Shown: positions 46,934 to 56,108 of the stretch, one piece after another
How the letters are laid out: every line of letters starts with the position of its first letter
Numbering within the stretch: position 1 is the first letter of the stretch
Source of the DNA: Pelagibacterales bacterium SAG-MED05
Lineage (GTDB): Bacteria; Pseudomonadota; Alphaproteobacteria; Pelagibacterales; Pelagibacteraceae
Assembly (NCBI GenBank): GCA_014654415.1
Contig: JACWDC010000004.1
Span: forward strand, 37,375 to 101,374
Direction: 5' to 3'
DNA length: 64,000 nt
The notes under the pieces: model-generated
The model's input: the letters and a program-made list of their open reading frames with translations, nothing else
The model's database searches: none
What the model was told of the DNA's origin: nothing
Translations under genes and position numbers: made by a program

Positions 46934-48175
46934 ATGAATAAAATAGCTAAACTATTTATTACATTTATTTCGGCTATTACTTTAACACTTGTAACCGTTT
47001 CAACTTCTTCAGCAAAAGTAGAAGGTGAATACATAGTGTTAGGTGCAGCTGTATCTCTTACAGGAAAATATTCTTCTAACGGAGTACACACTCAAAACGG
47101 TTATAACATGGCCGTTGAAAGAATTAACAGCAAGGGTGGAGTAAACGTTGGAGGAAAAAGCTATAAATTTGAAATCATTTATTACGATGATGAGTCAAAT
47201 CCTAAAAGAGCTGCACAACTAGCTGAAAGACTAATTAAACAAGACGGCGTTCATTATATGCTTGGACCATACAGTTCAGGTTTAACGAAAGCTATCGCAC
47301 CAGTAACCGAGAAATACAAAATTCCTATGGTTGAAGCAAATGGTGCATCAAGATCTTTATTTACAAAAGGATACAAATATTTGTTCGCGGTGTTATCACC
47401 AGCTAACCAATACCTTGAAGTAGCAATCGATCTTGCCGTTGAAAAAAATGGTGGAAAGCCAGTTAGAATAGCGCAAGCATTTGAACAAGATGCATTCTCA
47501 CAAGACGTGAGACTTGGTATCTTAGATGCCGCAAAAAGAACTGGATCAGAAATCATCATTGATGACAAATTGCCAAAAGAGTTAAATGATATGGCCGCTA
47601 CATTAGCTAAAGTTAAAGCGACTAAGCCAGATGTACTTGTTGTATCAGGCCACACTAAAGGCGCATTAACTGCTATCAGACAAATCTCTGAGATGAAAGT
47701 TGATGTTCCCATGTTAGCGATGACACATTGTGATGCTGCAAAACTTTCTAAACAACACGGAAAGAATTCAGAATACGCATTATGTGCTTCTCAGTGGCAT
47801 AAAAACTTAAGCTACAAAGATAAGTTTTTTGGTGGAGGGAAAAAGTATGACAAAGACTTTAAAAAAGAATTTGGATATGCTCCACCTTACCAATCAGCTG
47901 AATCATCTGCAGCTTTACTAGTATTTAAAGATGCGTTCGAAAGAGCAAATTCTTTTGATAGAGATAAAGTTAGAGATGCTTTAAAAACTACTGATATGCA
48001 AACTTTCTATGGAAATATTAAATTTGGTCCTGGCGGTCAAAACGTTGCTAAGCCAATGATCTTATTCCAAGTTAGATGTAAAGGAGATACGTGTGAGAAT
48101 AAAGTTGTTGCTCCAACTAAATGGGCATCAGACAAATTCTACCACCCGATCCCTAAGTGGTCTGAAAGAGGCTAA
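46934..48175 (+). CDS. LIV-type ABC transporter substrate-binding protein
   Basis: A 413-residue periplasmic binding protein: signal peptide (about 1-27, TVSTSSAKV), type I fold with GAAVSLTGKYSSNGVHTQNGY at the start, YYDDESNPKRAAQLAERLI, and MLGPYSSGLTKAIAPVTEKY. It belongs to the HAAT/LivK family of amide and branched-chain amino acid transporters; the ligand cannot be told from sequence. A Shine-Dalgarno AAAGGGG precedes the ATG. A strong terminator follows at once, so this gene should be expressed above the permease genes. Confidence 0.93.
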   Translation: MNKIAKLFITFISAITLTLVTVSTSSAKVEGEYIVLGAAVSLTGKYSSNGVHTQNGYNMAVERINSKGGVNVGGKSYKFEIIYYDDESNPKRAAQLAERLIKQDGVHYMLGPYSSGLTKAIAPVTEKYKIPMVEANGASRSLFTKGYKYLFAVLSPANQYLEVAIDLAVEKNGGKPVRIAQAFEQDAFSQDVRLGILDAAKRTGSEIIIDDKLPKELNDMAATLAKVKATKPDVLVVSGHTKGALTAIRQISEMKVDVPMLAMTHCDAAKLSKQHGKNSEYALCASQWHKNLSYKDKFFGGGKKYDKDFKKEFGYAPPYQSAESSAALLVFKDAFERANSFDRDKVRDALKTTDMQTFYGNIKFGPGGQNVAKPMILFQVRCKGDTCENKVVAPTKWASDKFYHPIPKWSERG

Positions 48176-48194
48176 TATCTAAATAAATATTTTG

Positions 48195-48229
48195 AAATGC
48201 CCCCTAAACTATAGGGGGCATTTCTTTTT
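48195..48229 (+). terminator. Strong terminator/attenuator inside the LIV operon
   Basis: AAATGCCCCCTA and TAGGGGGCATTT form a perfect 12-bp stem with a 5-base loop (48195-48223), followed by TCTTTTTA. It lies 20 bp after the binding-protein stop and 17 bp before the livH ATG, so it should limit read-through into the permease genes. Confidence 0.9.
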
Positions 48230-48245
48230 AAGATTAGTTTTTTTT

Positions 48246-49139
48246 ATGGATTTTCTAATATTCAAAGCCCCTATCTTAATGGTTCAAGCATCTTTGGACG
48301 GAATTCTTCTTGGAATTTTATTTGCTCTAATTGCCTACGGAATGGCCCTTCAGTGGGGAGTGATGAACATAATCAATATTGCTCAAGGTGATTTAGTAAT
48401 ACTTGGAGGTTACATTGCATACACCATGTATCTTGTTGGAATTCATCCAGCTTGGGGAGTTATAGTTTCTCCAATTATAATGTATTTTGTTGGCTGGGCA
48501 CTTTATAAGTTAGTAATTAATAAAGTTGTAGATCGAGATTTATTTATTTCAATTTTAGCAACATTTGGTATTGCAATTGTAATGCAACAGTTAATGAATT
48601 TTATTTTTGGAGCTGATGTAGTTGTGGCACAGTCTGAGTATGGAACAACGATGTTATTTGACAATTCAGTAACCCTACCAAATTCAAAAATATTCGCTGC
48701 TTTTATAAGTGTTTTATATGCAATCGGTTTAGTCATTTATATGAAAAAATCTAGGCTCGGACGAGCTATAAGAGCAACAGCGCAAAATGCTAGAGCTGCA
48801 AAAATTTTAGGTGTAGATACTGAAAAAGTTTATGCAGCGACTTTTGGCATTAACGCTGCTTTATGTGGAGTTGCTGGAGCTTTAATTTCAATTACTCTTA
48901 CCCTTCATCCTTACGTAGGACTCCCATATACAGTTAGATCCTTCATGATAGTTATTGTTGCAGGTTTAGGAAATTTACCAGCGGTAGCAGTTTCAGGTAT
49001 GGGACTAGGACTTTTTGAGGAATTTGCAGATTATATTTTAGGAACAGAATTTAGAATTGGAGCAGTATTTATGCTCCTAGTTTTCATATTAGTTTACAGA
49101 AGATTTAAACTTTCGAAGAAAAGGGAGTATTTAAAATAA
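48246..49139 (+). CDS. livH: LIV-type ABC transporter permease LivH
   Basis: A 297-residue permease with about eight helices: ASLDGILLGILFALIAYGMALQWGVMNIINIAQGDLVILGGY is the LivH opening, and the coupling motif RAIRATAQNARAAKILGVD is clear. The open frame begins at a TTG (48192), but those codons are the terminator stem; the ATG at 48246 is the real start. Continues without gap into a small membrane protein gene. Confidence 0.93.
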   Translation: MDFLIFKAPILMVQASLDGILLGILFALIAYGMALQWGVMNIINIAQGDLVILGGYIAYTMYLVGIHPAWGVIVSPIIMYFVGWALYKLVINKVVDRDLFISILATFGIAIVMQQLMNFIFGADVVVAQSEYGTTMLFDNSVTLPNSKIFAAFISVLYAIGLVIYMKKSRLGRAIRATAQNARAAKILGVDTEKVYAATFGINAALCGVAGALISITLTLHPYVGLPYTVRSFMIVIVAGLGNLPAVAVSGMGLGLFEEFADYILGTEFRIGAVFMLLVFILVYRRFKLSKKREYLK

Positions 49140-49391
49140 ATGCATAAAATAAAAAAACTATCTACAGTAGTTTATGCAATAAGTATTTTTATTGGGGGAT
49201 TTTTAGCTTATTTTGTAAGATCTTCTGATGGAACTGACGGTTTAGGTCGTCAACTTTATGACTCTCCAGGATTAATGAAAGCTGTATGGGGTGAGGAATA
49301 TTGGGCAGGATTCGCTTGGTTTGCTTTTGATATGATTTATTTTTGGGGCGGAATACTATTTTTTGTTTATGTAGTTTGGAGAGATAAATGA
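49140..49391 (+). CDS. Small two-helix membrane protein between livH and livM
   Basis: An 83-residue protein with helices at about 8-26 and 60-79 joined by a polar loop (RSSDGTDGLGRQLYDSPGLMKAVWGEEYWAGFAW). No known family is recognised; LIV operons normally have livM directly after livH. It starts directly after the livH stop and overlaps livM by 4 bp, so it is likely to be made together with the permeases and may be an accessory subunit. Confidence 0.75.
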   Translation: MHKIKKLSTVVYAISIFIGGFLAYFVRSSDGTDGLGRQLYDSPGLMKAVWGEEYWAGFAWFAFDMIYFWGGILFFVYVVWRDK

Positions 49392-50452
49392 ATAAAGTAA
49401 AACAAAAAGATTTAATACTATATTCTGGATTAATTATTTTAGGTTTAGCAGCGCCTTTCTTATTCTCTGCTTTTAAAGTTCAGCTTACATATCTTTGCGT
49501 CTTGATCGTTCTAGCGATGACTTGGAACTTACAAGGTGGAGAAATGGGTTACAATAGTTTTGGAAATATTCTTTTCTATGGTCTTGGAATGTACCTAACG
49601 GCTTCAGTTCAAGTTGGAATGTTTTTTCCATTAGCAGAGTGGACAGAAAGCGGTGGCGAAAAAACATTCGTGCATACAACAGCACAATATTTTCAAGGAA
49701 TAGGCGTTGGATTATTAGTTGCAGCTATCGTACCAACAATTGTTGCTGGTGCCATAGGTTACGCTATTTTAGGTTTAAGAGGTCATTACTTTGCGATTTG
49801 TACTTTAGGTCTTGGAATTGCGGCAGGTGAAATCGCCGGAGGTATAGAAATTATTGGAGCAGGTCAAGGCTTTACTACACCACCTTTTCCAGCAGAAATA
49901 GTTGATCCTGAAGCAAGAGGACAATTTTTCTACTTTTTAAGTTTTTTAGTTTTAGTTTTAGCATTTGTTTTTGTTAAATATATTTACGGCTCTAGATTTA
50001 GATTAATTTTAAATGCGATAAGAGATAACGAGGACAAAGCAGAAGCAATGGGAATTCAAACAATGAAATATAAAATTGTTGGTTGGATGTGCTCTGCATT
50101 TTTCTGTGGTTTAGCCGGTGGAATTATGGGTGGACTAATTGGATACATAGACTCTACCGATGTTGCATTTGATGGAAGAGAGATGGGAGTATTCATGGTT
50201 TTAATGGCAATACTTGGCGGTAAAGGAACTTTGTGGGGACCAATTATTGGTGCAACTTTATTTCACTTCTTCAAAGAAGGTCTTTGGACTTTTATATTGG
50301 GTTGGCAATATGTTGCGCTTGGAGTTTTAATCGTTGTGATCGTAGTTTATTTCCCAGAAGGATTAATGGGTTGGTTAAGAGAAAAATACCCTGATAGATT
50401 TGGTGAAGTAATTGATGAAAAAGATCGTAAAGCACAGGTGGAATTAAAATGA
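49388..50452 (+). CDS. livM: LIV-type ABC transporter permease LivM
   Basis: A 354-residue permease: LTYLCVLIVLAMTWNLQGGEMGYNSFGNILFYGLGMY is the LivM opening; GLRGHYFAICTLGLGIAAGEI and RLILNAIRDNEDKAEAMGIQTMKYKI (coupling loop) are diagnostic; ILGGKGTLWGPIIGATLF lies near the end. It overlaps genes on both sides by 4 bp. Confidence 0.94.
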   Translation: MNKVKQKDLILYSGLIILGLAAPFLFSAFKVQLTYLCVLIVLAMTWNLQGGEMGYNSFGNILFYGLGMYLTASVQVGMFFPLAEWTESGGEKTFVHTTAQYFQGIGVGLLVAAIVPTIVAGAIGYAILGLRGHYFAICTLGLGIAAGEIAGGIEIIGAGQGFTTPPFPAEIVDPEARGQFFYFLSFLVLVLAFVFVKYIYGSRFRLILNAIRDNEDKAEAMGIQTMKYKIVGWMCSAFFCGLAGGIMGGLIGYIDSTDVAFDGREMGVFMVLMAILGGKGTLWGPIIGATLFHFFKEGLWTFILGWQYVALGVLIVVIVVYFPEGLMGWLREKYPDRFGEVIDEKDRKAQVELK

Positions 50453-51183
50453 GTATTTTAGAAGTTAAAAGTGTAAGCAAATCCTTTGGCGGTGTGCAAG
50501 CCAATGTAGATATTTCTGTTGCGGTAGAGCAAGGATCAATTGTTGGTTTAATTGGACCTAATGGCTCAGGTAAGACTACTTTATTTAATTCTATTGTAGG
50601 AACTCATCCAATAGATAAAGGATCTATTGTTTTCAATAATACAGAGGTATCAGAAATGCCTGTACCGGCAGTAGCTAAACTTGGTTTGTTAAGAACTTTT
50701 CAACAAACAAGAATTTATTCAAAACTTAATTGCGTAGAGAATATGCTCATAAGTCATAAGGCTAGTGACTCTGGATTTATTTTTGCAAAAATACCTTCTG
50801 AACTTACTGAGAAAGCAGAAAATCTTTTAAACTTTGTAGGCCTTTACCAAAAAAGAAATTTGAGAGCTGGAGACCTATCATTTGGACAACAAAAATTACT
50901 AGAATTAGCAATGGCTTTAATGAATGAACCTAAAATGCTTTTATTAGATGAGCCCACAGCTGGAATTAACCCTACCTTAATAAATGGAATTATAGATAGA
51001 TTGATCAAAATAAATAAAGATTATGGAATTACTTTACTAGTCATCGAACACAATATGAAAGTGATTATGAGTTTAGCACAAAAAATTTTCTGTTTAGCGC
51101 ACGGAAAAATGTTAGCAGAAGGTTCGCCTGATCAAATTAAAAATGATAAGCGAGTTGTTGATGCTTATCTAGGAGCTCAATAA
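50449..51183 (+). CDS. livG: LIV-type ABC transporter ATPase LivG
   Basis: A 244-residue ABC ATPase: Walker A GPNGSGKTT, Q-loop LRTFQQTRIYS, signature LSFGQQKLLELAMAL (LSxGQ), Walker B MLLLDEPTAGINP, switch VIEHNMKVI. The stop overlaps livF by one base. Confidence 0.95.
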   Translation: MSILEVKSVSKSFGGVQANVDISVAVEQGSIVGLIGPNGSGKTTLFNSIVGTHPIDKGSIVFNNTEVSEMPVPAVAKLGLLRTFQQTRIYSKLNCVENMLISHKASDSGFIFAKIPSELTEKAENLLNFVGLYQKRNLRAGDLSFGQQKLLELAMALMNEPKMLLLDEPTAGINPTLINGIIDRLIKINKDYGITLLVIEHNMKVIMSLAQKIFCLAHGKMLAEGSPDQIKNDKRVVDAYLGAQ

Positions 51184-51968
51184 TGTCAAATCAATATGAT
51201 GTTTTAGGTAAAGCACCTGGTTTAGAAGACCTTAATAAACTATCTTCGAATGATGTTCATCTAACTATCAGAGGCTTAAAAGCTGGATATGGAAAAATGG
51301 AAATCCTTCACAACTTTGATTTGACCGTGAGTAAAGCTCAATCATTATGCTTAATTGGACCAAACGGAGCAGGAAAATCAACAATACTCCATTCTATTTA
51401 TGGCTTTACAAATATTTTTGATGGAAAAATTGAATTAGAAGGTGATGAAATTACAAAATTAACTCCTGCACAAAAACTAAGTAAGGTTGGTATAGCTTAC
51501 ATCTTGCAAGACAATTCAGTGTTTCCTGACATGACAGTTGAGGAAAATCTTTTAATGGGCGGTTATATTAAAGATAAACAGGACGAAGCTTACGAAGAAG
51601 CTGAAAGAATTTTTCAAAAATATGAAAGATTAAGAAATAGAAGAAATCAACCTGCAAAAGTTTTATCGGGCGGAGAGAGAAGATTATTAGAGATCTCCAG
51701 AGCTTTAGTGATGAAACCTTCAGTATTATTAGTAGACGAACCGTCAATCGGTTTAGAACCTAAATACATAAATATGGTTTTTGAAATTTTAGAAGATCTT
51801 CAAAAAGCTGAAAAGAAAACTATTATACTTGTAGAGCAAAATGCTAAAAAAGGTTTAGAGTTTGCTGATATTGGATATGTTTTAGTTTCTGGTGAAACTG
51901 CGATTGCAGGAAAAGGTGATGATCTTTTAAAAAATCCAGACGTTGGAAGATTATTCCTTGGTGGATGA
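51183..51968 (+). CDS. livF: LIV-type ABC transporter ATPase LivF
   Basis: A 261-residue second ATPase: Walker A GPNGAGKST, Q-loop YILQDNSVFPDMTVEENL, signature LSGGERRLLEISRAL, Walker B VLLVDEPSIGLEP, switch LVEQNAKKG. It has an N-terminal extension of about 25 residues compared with LivF of E. coli. The stop overlaps azlC by 4 bp. Confidence 0.94.
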   Translation: MSNQYDVLGKAPGLEDLNKLSSNDVHLTIRGLKAGYGKMEILHNFDLTVSKAQSLCLIGPNGAGKSTILHSIYGFTNIFDGKIELEGDEITKLTPAQKLSKVGIAYILQDNSVFPDMTVEENLLMGGYIKDKQDEAYEEAERIFQKYERLRNRRNQPAKVLSGGERRLLEISRALVMKPSVLLVDEPSIGLEPKYINMVFEILEDLQKAEKKTIILVEQNAKKGLEFADIGYVLVSGETAIAGKGDDLLKNPDVGRLFLGG

Positions 51969-52669
51969 TAAATTCTAAAGTTTTTTTTCAAGGTTTAAAA
52001 TCTCTTAAAGGCTCTAAAAGTCCAGCTATCCCATTAGCAGCATGTTTTGTTGCTTTAGGCGCCTTATTAAAAGATGCTGGTTTTAATTTACAACAAAGTG
52101 CTGCATCAAGTTTATTTACTTACGCACTACCTGGTCAATTAGTAATGGCAGAGTCGTTATTAGTAGGAGCCTCATTAGTAAATATATTTATAGCAGTTTG
52201 GTTAGTTAACTTTCGCCTTTATCCTATGACAGTTTCTTTGTTTCCTTTGCTTGAACACAATAGCCAACCCAAATGGAAATATTATCTATCGTGTCATTTT
52301 TTAGCTGTCACATCTTGGTTGATTGCAAAAGATACTTATAAAAAAATAAATAAAAAACATAGAATAGATTTTTGGATAGGCATAGGTATAGGAACCTGGA
52401 CTACTGCAATATTAATGACAATGGCCGGTTATCTTTCAGCTGATTATCTAAACAAAGACATGCTAATTGGTTTAGCAATTGTTAACCCTGTTTATTTTTT
52501 TTGCATGATGATAGGAGCAATGAAAGATTTAAGCGTTTCAATCTCAGTTGTTGCAGGAACTATATTAGGCCCTTTAATATATTTAATCTCAGCAGAATGG
52601 GCTTTATTATTTGCAGGATTAATAAGTGGAACAGCCGCTTTTTTATTTGGAGAAAAGAATGGAAAGTAG
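51965..52669 (+). CDS. azlC: AzlC-family membrane protein
   Basis: A 234-residue protein with the AzlC pattern (SPAIPLAACFVALGALLKDAGFN, GQLVMAESLLVGASLVNIF, NFRLYPMTVSLFPLL). AzlCD pairs are linked with export of branched-chain or other amino acids. Its location in an ABC importer operon is unusual. Begins within the livF stop. Confidence 0.9.
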   Translation: MINSKVFFQGLKSLKGSKSPAIPLAACFVALGALLKDAGFNLQQSAASSLFTYALPGQLVMAESLLVGASLVNIFIAVWLVNFRLYPMTVSLFPLLEHNSQPKWKYYLSCHFLAVTSWLIAKDTYKKINKKHRIDFWIGIGIGTWTTAILMTMAGYLSADYLNKDMLIGLAIVNPVYFFCMMIGAMKDLSVSISVVAGTILGPLIYLISAEWALLFAGLISGTAAFLFGEKNGK

Positions 52670-52979
52670 TCAAATAATAATTTTAGCAATTATTGCAACA
52701 TCTTTAGCAACATTTATCTCTCGATTTATGGGAGCCCTAACTTCAAAAAAAGTAAGTGTTAATTCCAAAATATTTCAATGGTTTAACTGTGTAGCTTATT
52801 CAACTTTAGCAGCTTTACTAGGAAGGATGATTATATTTCCTGCAGGAGTGCTTGCTGAGTCATTTCTTTTTATTAGAATAGTGGTATTAGCAATTTGCAT
52901 TATAATCTTTATTTTAACAAAAAAAAATTTAGTTATACCAACAATTTTCTCTGCAGCCTTATTAAGTTTTTTAAATTGA
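52659..52979 (+). CDS. azlD: AzlD-family small membrane protein
   Basis: A 106-residue partner of AzlC with four helices (IIILAIIATSLATFISRFMGALT at the N-terminus, WFNCVAYSTLAALLGRMI in the middle). I take the ATG at 52659 preceded by GGAGAAAAG; the frame is open further upstream but those codons lie in azlC. Overlaps azlC by 11 bp. The 152-bp gap that follows is AT-rich with no feature seen. Confidence 0.85.
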   Translation: MESSQIIILAIIATSLATFISRFMGALTSKKVSVNSKIFQWFNCVAYSTLAALLGRMIIFPAGVLAESFLFIRIVVLAICIIIFILTKKNLVIPTIFSAALLSFLN

Positions 52980-53131
52980 CGAATCTTAAATTTTTTAAGT
53001 AATTTTTCACTTTTTTGGTCTTATTTTAAAGTTCATATTAGGCTTTTCTTCATATTGCTAAGCTTTTTTAACTCTTATTTTGTATTTTTATCTTTTAAAA
53101 TTGATAGGGTCTAATTAACTTTGGAGGGACT

Positions 53132-54583
53132 ATGAGTTCAAAAAAACTCTATAACAAAGATTTAGCACCTACACCTAGTAATAAGAAGAACTGGGGTTGG
53201 TTTGAAATCTTTAACGTATGGGCGAACGATGTTCAAAGTTTATTTGGATATACTTTAGCAGCATCATTATTTATCGCCTCAGGATTAAATGGTTGGGCCG
53301 TATTTCTAGCTTTAATATTAGCTGGAGTATTCATAATGTGGCTTGTCAACCTTTCAGGTAAACCAAGCGTAAAACATGGAATTCCTTATCCAGTATTTGC
53401 AAGAGTAAGTATGGGAGTATTCGGAGCAAACTTTCCAGCAATGGCCAGAGGCCTTGTTGCAATGTTTTGGTACGGAGCACAAACATACGCAGCATCAACA
53501 GCTGTAGCTCTTTTAATTACTGCGTTAACAGGAAATCCAGGCACAGAAATGTTTCTTGGCATGACAGGAGTTATGTGGGTTTCATTTATATTTGTATCAG
53601 CGTTTCAAGTTTATTTATTTTGGCAAGGTATTGATCTTGTAAGAAAATTCTTAAACTTTGCTGGGCCAGCAGTTTATGTAGTTATGATTATATTAATGAT
53701 AGCTATTTGGGCTGAAGTTGGTGGCAGTCTTCTTTCAGAAGTAGGAAATATATTCTCTAGCGGAACTCGTTCAGGAGGTTTTGAAGGTCTAGGATCTTTT
53801 GGAGCTTTCCTAGCAGTATTTTCTATTATGGTAGGATACTTTGCAGCAGTTGTAATTAACTTTGGAGATTTTGCTCGATTTGTAAAAAATGAAGAAGAGA
53901 TGAAAAAAGGAAATTTATACGGATTAGTTGGAAACGTAATTTTCTTTTCTTTCATAACACTTATGATTACAGGTGGAACAATAGCATTGTTCGGAGAATA
54001 TGTTGCACAACCAACTGATATGGTTGCAAAAGTAGATAATATATTTTTAACAATAGTAGCTGCATTTGCATTCTTTGCTGCAACTGTTGGGATAAATATG
54101 GTAGCTAACTTTATACCACCCGCTTACGATCTTGCTAACTTAATGCCAAGTAAAATCAATTTTAGAACAGGTGGATTAATTACCGCTGGTTTTGGTTTTG
54201 TAATTGGTGGAATGTGGGTAGCTGTAATTACTAAAATGGGAATATTTCCATTTGTAAACACATTAGGAGCAATACTTGCTCCAGTGTTTGGAATAATGAT
54301 TACTGACTATTACATCATCAAAAAACAAAATATTGATGTGAACGCATTATTTAATGAAGGCAAAGGTAAGTATTGGTACAATGATGGATTTAATCTAAAG
54401 GGTATGGTTGCTTGGGTACTATCAGGCTACATAGCTATTGGATCTGTTTGGCCAAATATATTACCAGGTGGTCTTGGAAACTTCTTCGCTAACTTAGGTG
54501 GCGGTGGAGGTTATGCATGGATAATAGGAGCTTCTTTAGGAGCAGTTGTTCATTTAGCAATATCATCTGCAGGTAAAAAATAA
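53132..54583 (+). CDS. NCS1-family nucleobase/allantoin permease
   Basis: A 483-residue twelve-helix permease: NKKNWGWFEIFNVWANDVQSL is the NCS1 N-terminal signature, followed by PYPVFARVSMGVFGANFPAMARGLVAMFWYGAQTY. The members transport uracil, cytosine, allantoin, hydantoins or thiamine; convergence with three ureide-degrading genes makes allantoin or a purine the best guess. GGAGGGAC gives a strong ribosome site. Confidence 0.9.
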   Translation: MSSKKLYNKDLAPTPSNKKNWGWFEIFNVWANDVQSLFGYTLAASLFIASGLNGWAVFLALILAGVFIMWLVNLSGKPSVKHGIPYPVFARVSMGVFGANFPAMARGLVAMFWYGAQTYAASTAVALLITALTGNPGTEMFLGMTGVMWVSFIFVSAFQVYLFWQGIDLVRKFLNFAGPAVYVVMIILMIAIWAEVGGSLLSEVGNIFSSGTRSGGFEGLGSFGAFLAVFSIMVGYFAAVVINFGDFARFVKNEEEMKKGNLYGLVGNVIFFSFITLMITGGTIALFGEYVAQPTDMVAKVDNIFLTIVAAFAFFAATVGINMVANFIPPAYDLANLMPSKINFRTGGLITAGFGFVIGGMWVAVITKMGIFPFVNTLGAILAPVFGIMITDYYIIKKQNIDVNALFNEGKGKYWYNDGFNLKGMVAWVLSGYIAIGSVWPNILPGGLGNFFANLGGGGGYAWIIGASLGAVVHLAISSAGKK

Positions 54584-54596
54584 TTTAATTTAAAGA

Positions 54597-54620
54597 GCTC
54601 GCCGTAGAAATACGGCGGGC
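54597..54620. terminator. Terminator between convergent NCS1 permease and ureidoglycolate lyase genes
   Basis: GCTCGCCGTA and TACGGCGGGC pair over 10 bp (one G-T) around a GAAA loop at 54597-54620, followed by TTTAATATTTT. It lies 13 bp after the permease stop and 1 bp from the end of the opposite gene. Confidence 0.88.
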
Positions 54621-54621
54621 T

Positions 54622-55116
54622 TTAATATTTTAGCATTACTTGATTTTTCTCAAGTTTTTGAACTTTTAAATTATCTCCTGAACCTTTTCTATCTACTACT
54701 AAAAAATTCATATTCTCCGTTGAGATTAATGGAAAATGCCAAGTGCCAGCTTTATAATTAACCCCAAGTCCTGGCGGAATTATAAAAGCTTCAATTTTAG
54801 CTAAATCTGGTTTGTCTCCATTGGGTGCTACAAAAGATAAGAAAGTTGTTTCTTTCATTGGAATAAAAGCTTGGCTACCTAATGGATGCTGCTCCATCAT
54901 ATCAATTTTCATTGGAAATGTTCTTTTTAGTGCAGAGAATATACTTATCGTTGCCTCACCATTATCTTTTGAAGTATCTAAATTAGCTATACCATCAAAT
55001 CTTTTTGCATAGCCATCATTAATAGAAATAGGTTTAATATCATCTGTTGTGATCAGTTCTCCAAATTTGGAAAAATTCTCTTTAGTTATTTTTTTTGGTG
55101 TAATCGTAATTGTCAT
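54622..55116 (-). CDS. allA: Ureidoglycolate lyase
   Basis: Cupin-fold enzyme splitting ureidoglycolate into glyoxylate and urea. A 164-residue AllA: MTITITPKKITKENFSKFGELI, MKIDMMEQHPLGSQAFIPM (metal/substrate residues), PPGLGVNYKAGTWHFPLI and FLVVDRKGSGDNL. The start overlaps the allantoicase stop by one base, giving puuE-alc-allA in one operon. Confidence 0.93.
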   Translation of the reverse strand: MTITITPKKITKENFSKFGELITTDDIKPISINDGYAKRFDGIANLDTSKDNGEATISIFSALKRTFPMKIDMMEQHPLGSQAFIPMKETTFLSFVAPNGDKPDLAKIEAFIIPPGLGVNYKAGTWHFPLISTENMNFLVVDRKGSGDNLKVQKLEKNQVMLKY

Positions 55117-56105
55117 TAATCTGTCTTTCCGAAAACTCTAATTCTAGAAATACCACCATCAGGAAATATATTTATTCTAAGATAATTAACTTTATTTTTT
55201 TTCATCAACTTATTTAAAAAATTATGTTTTTTATGAGCATGTAATTTTGATTTATTTAATAAAAGTTTCCAATTTTTTGATTTGTTTATGATCTTACTAG
55301 CAGATGATTTTCCACCAATGTATGCAGCTTGAATAGAGCATTGATCAGGATAATTTCCCTTAAAGTGATGAGTATCAATTTGTATTTTATTAATCTTAGC
55401 TGCAGCGGCACATTTAATTATTAGCCAATCAAAATTTTTACCTCTACTTCTTCTTGTCTCCCATCCATCACCCATATTTTTTCCTTGACCGGGCGCTAAA
55501 ACATTTTCTGCTCTACCAAAGTGCTCATTGTTACAAGCAACTGGCACAGAGCCATTTAATACAGAAGTTAAATTAATAGTCTCATTTCCAAATTTTTTAT
55601 TTTCCAACTCTCCAAATAATCTTAATCTTGCAACTCCACCATCTGGAAAAATATTTAATCTTACATGAGTAATAATTGAAGTCTTTTTAACATTAAAAAA
55701 ATGATGTCTATTTGGACCTGTAGATTTTTTACTTAAAATATTAGTCCACTTTTGATTTTTATCAGGCAAGTTTTTTTTAGAAGAACAAACATCTAATGAA
55801 ATTTTACTTGGTTGGTTTCCATTAAAGTGAGAAGTGTCAATATCAATTTTATGTATTCTTCCAGGTTTACCTAATCTTAAAATTAAGTAATCATGACCTG
55901 ATTTTCTTTTTCTTCTTGTTTCCCATCCGTCCATCCATTTGCCTTTTTTATCAAACAAACCCTCTCTAAATATCGGAGGTGATGGATCTATTATTCTTTT
56001 AGCCGCTGCAAAGAATTCATCAGTTTTATAAACTACTTTTGTACCAAGTCTTGGTTGAGCAAGATCTATTAGACCATTCAAAATGATATTTTTATTTTTT
56101 TTCAT
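55116..56105 (-). CDS. alc: Allantoicase
   Basis: Hydrolyses allantoate to ureidoglycolate and urea. 329 residues with two tandem allantoicase repeats, each holding DGWETRRxR and IDTxHFxGNxP (KWMDGWETRRKRKSGHDYLI then IDTSHFNGNQP; MGDGWETRRSRGKNFDWLI then IDTHHFKGNYP) and ending LRINIFPDGGISRIRVFG. Starts 3 bp after the allantoinase stop. Confidence 0.96.
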   Translation of the reverse strand: MKKNKNIILNGLIDLAQPRLGTKVVYKTDEFFAAAKRIIDPSPPIFREGLFDKKGKWMDGWETRRKRKSGHDYLILRLGKPGRIHKIDIDTSHFNGNQPSKISLDVCSSKKNLPDKNQKWTNILSKKSTGPNRHHFFNVKKTSIITHVRLNIFPDGGVARLRLFGELENKKFGNETINLTSVLNGSVPVACNNEHFGRAENVLAPGQGKNMGDGWETRRSRGKNFDWLIIKCAAAAKINKIQIDTHHFKGNYPDQCSIQAAYIGGKSSASKIINKSKNWKLLLNKSKLHAHKKHNFLNKLMKKNKVNYLRINIFPDGGISRIRVFGKTD

Positions 56106-56108
56106 TAA

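Noticed and set aside
48192-48245. N-terminal extension of livH starting at TTG
   Set aside because: These codons are encoded by the terminator stem; the ATG at 48246 gives the normal LivH start.
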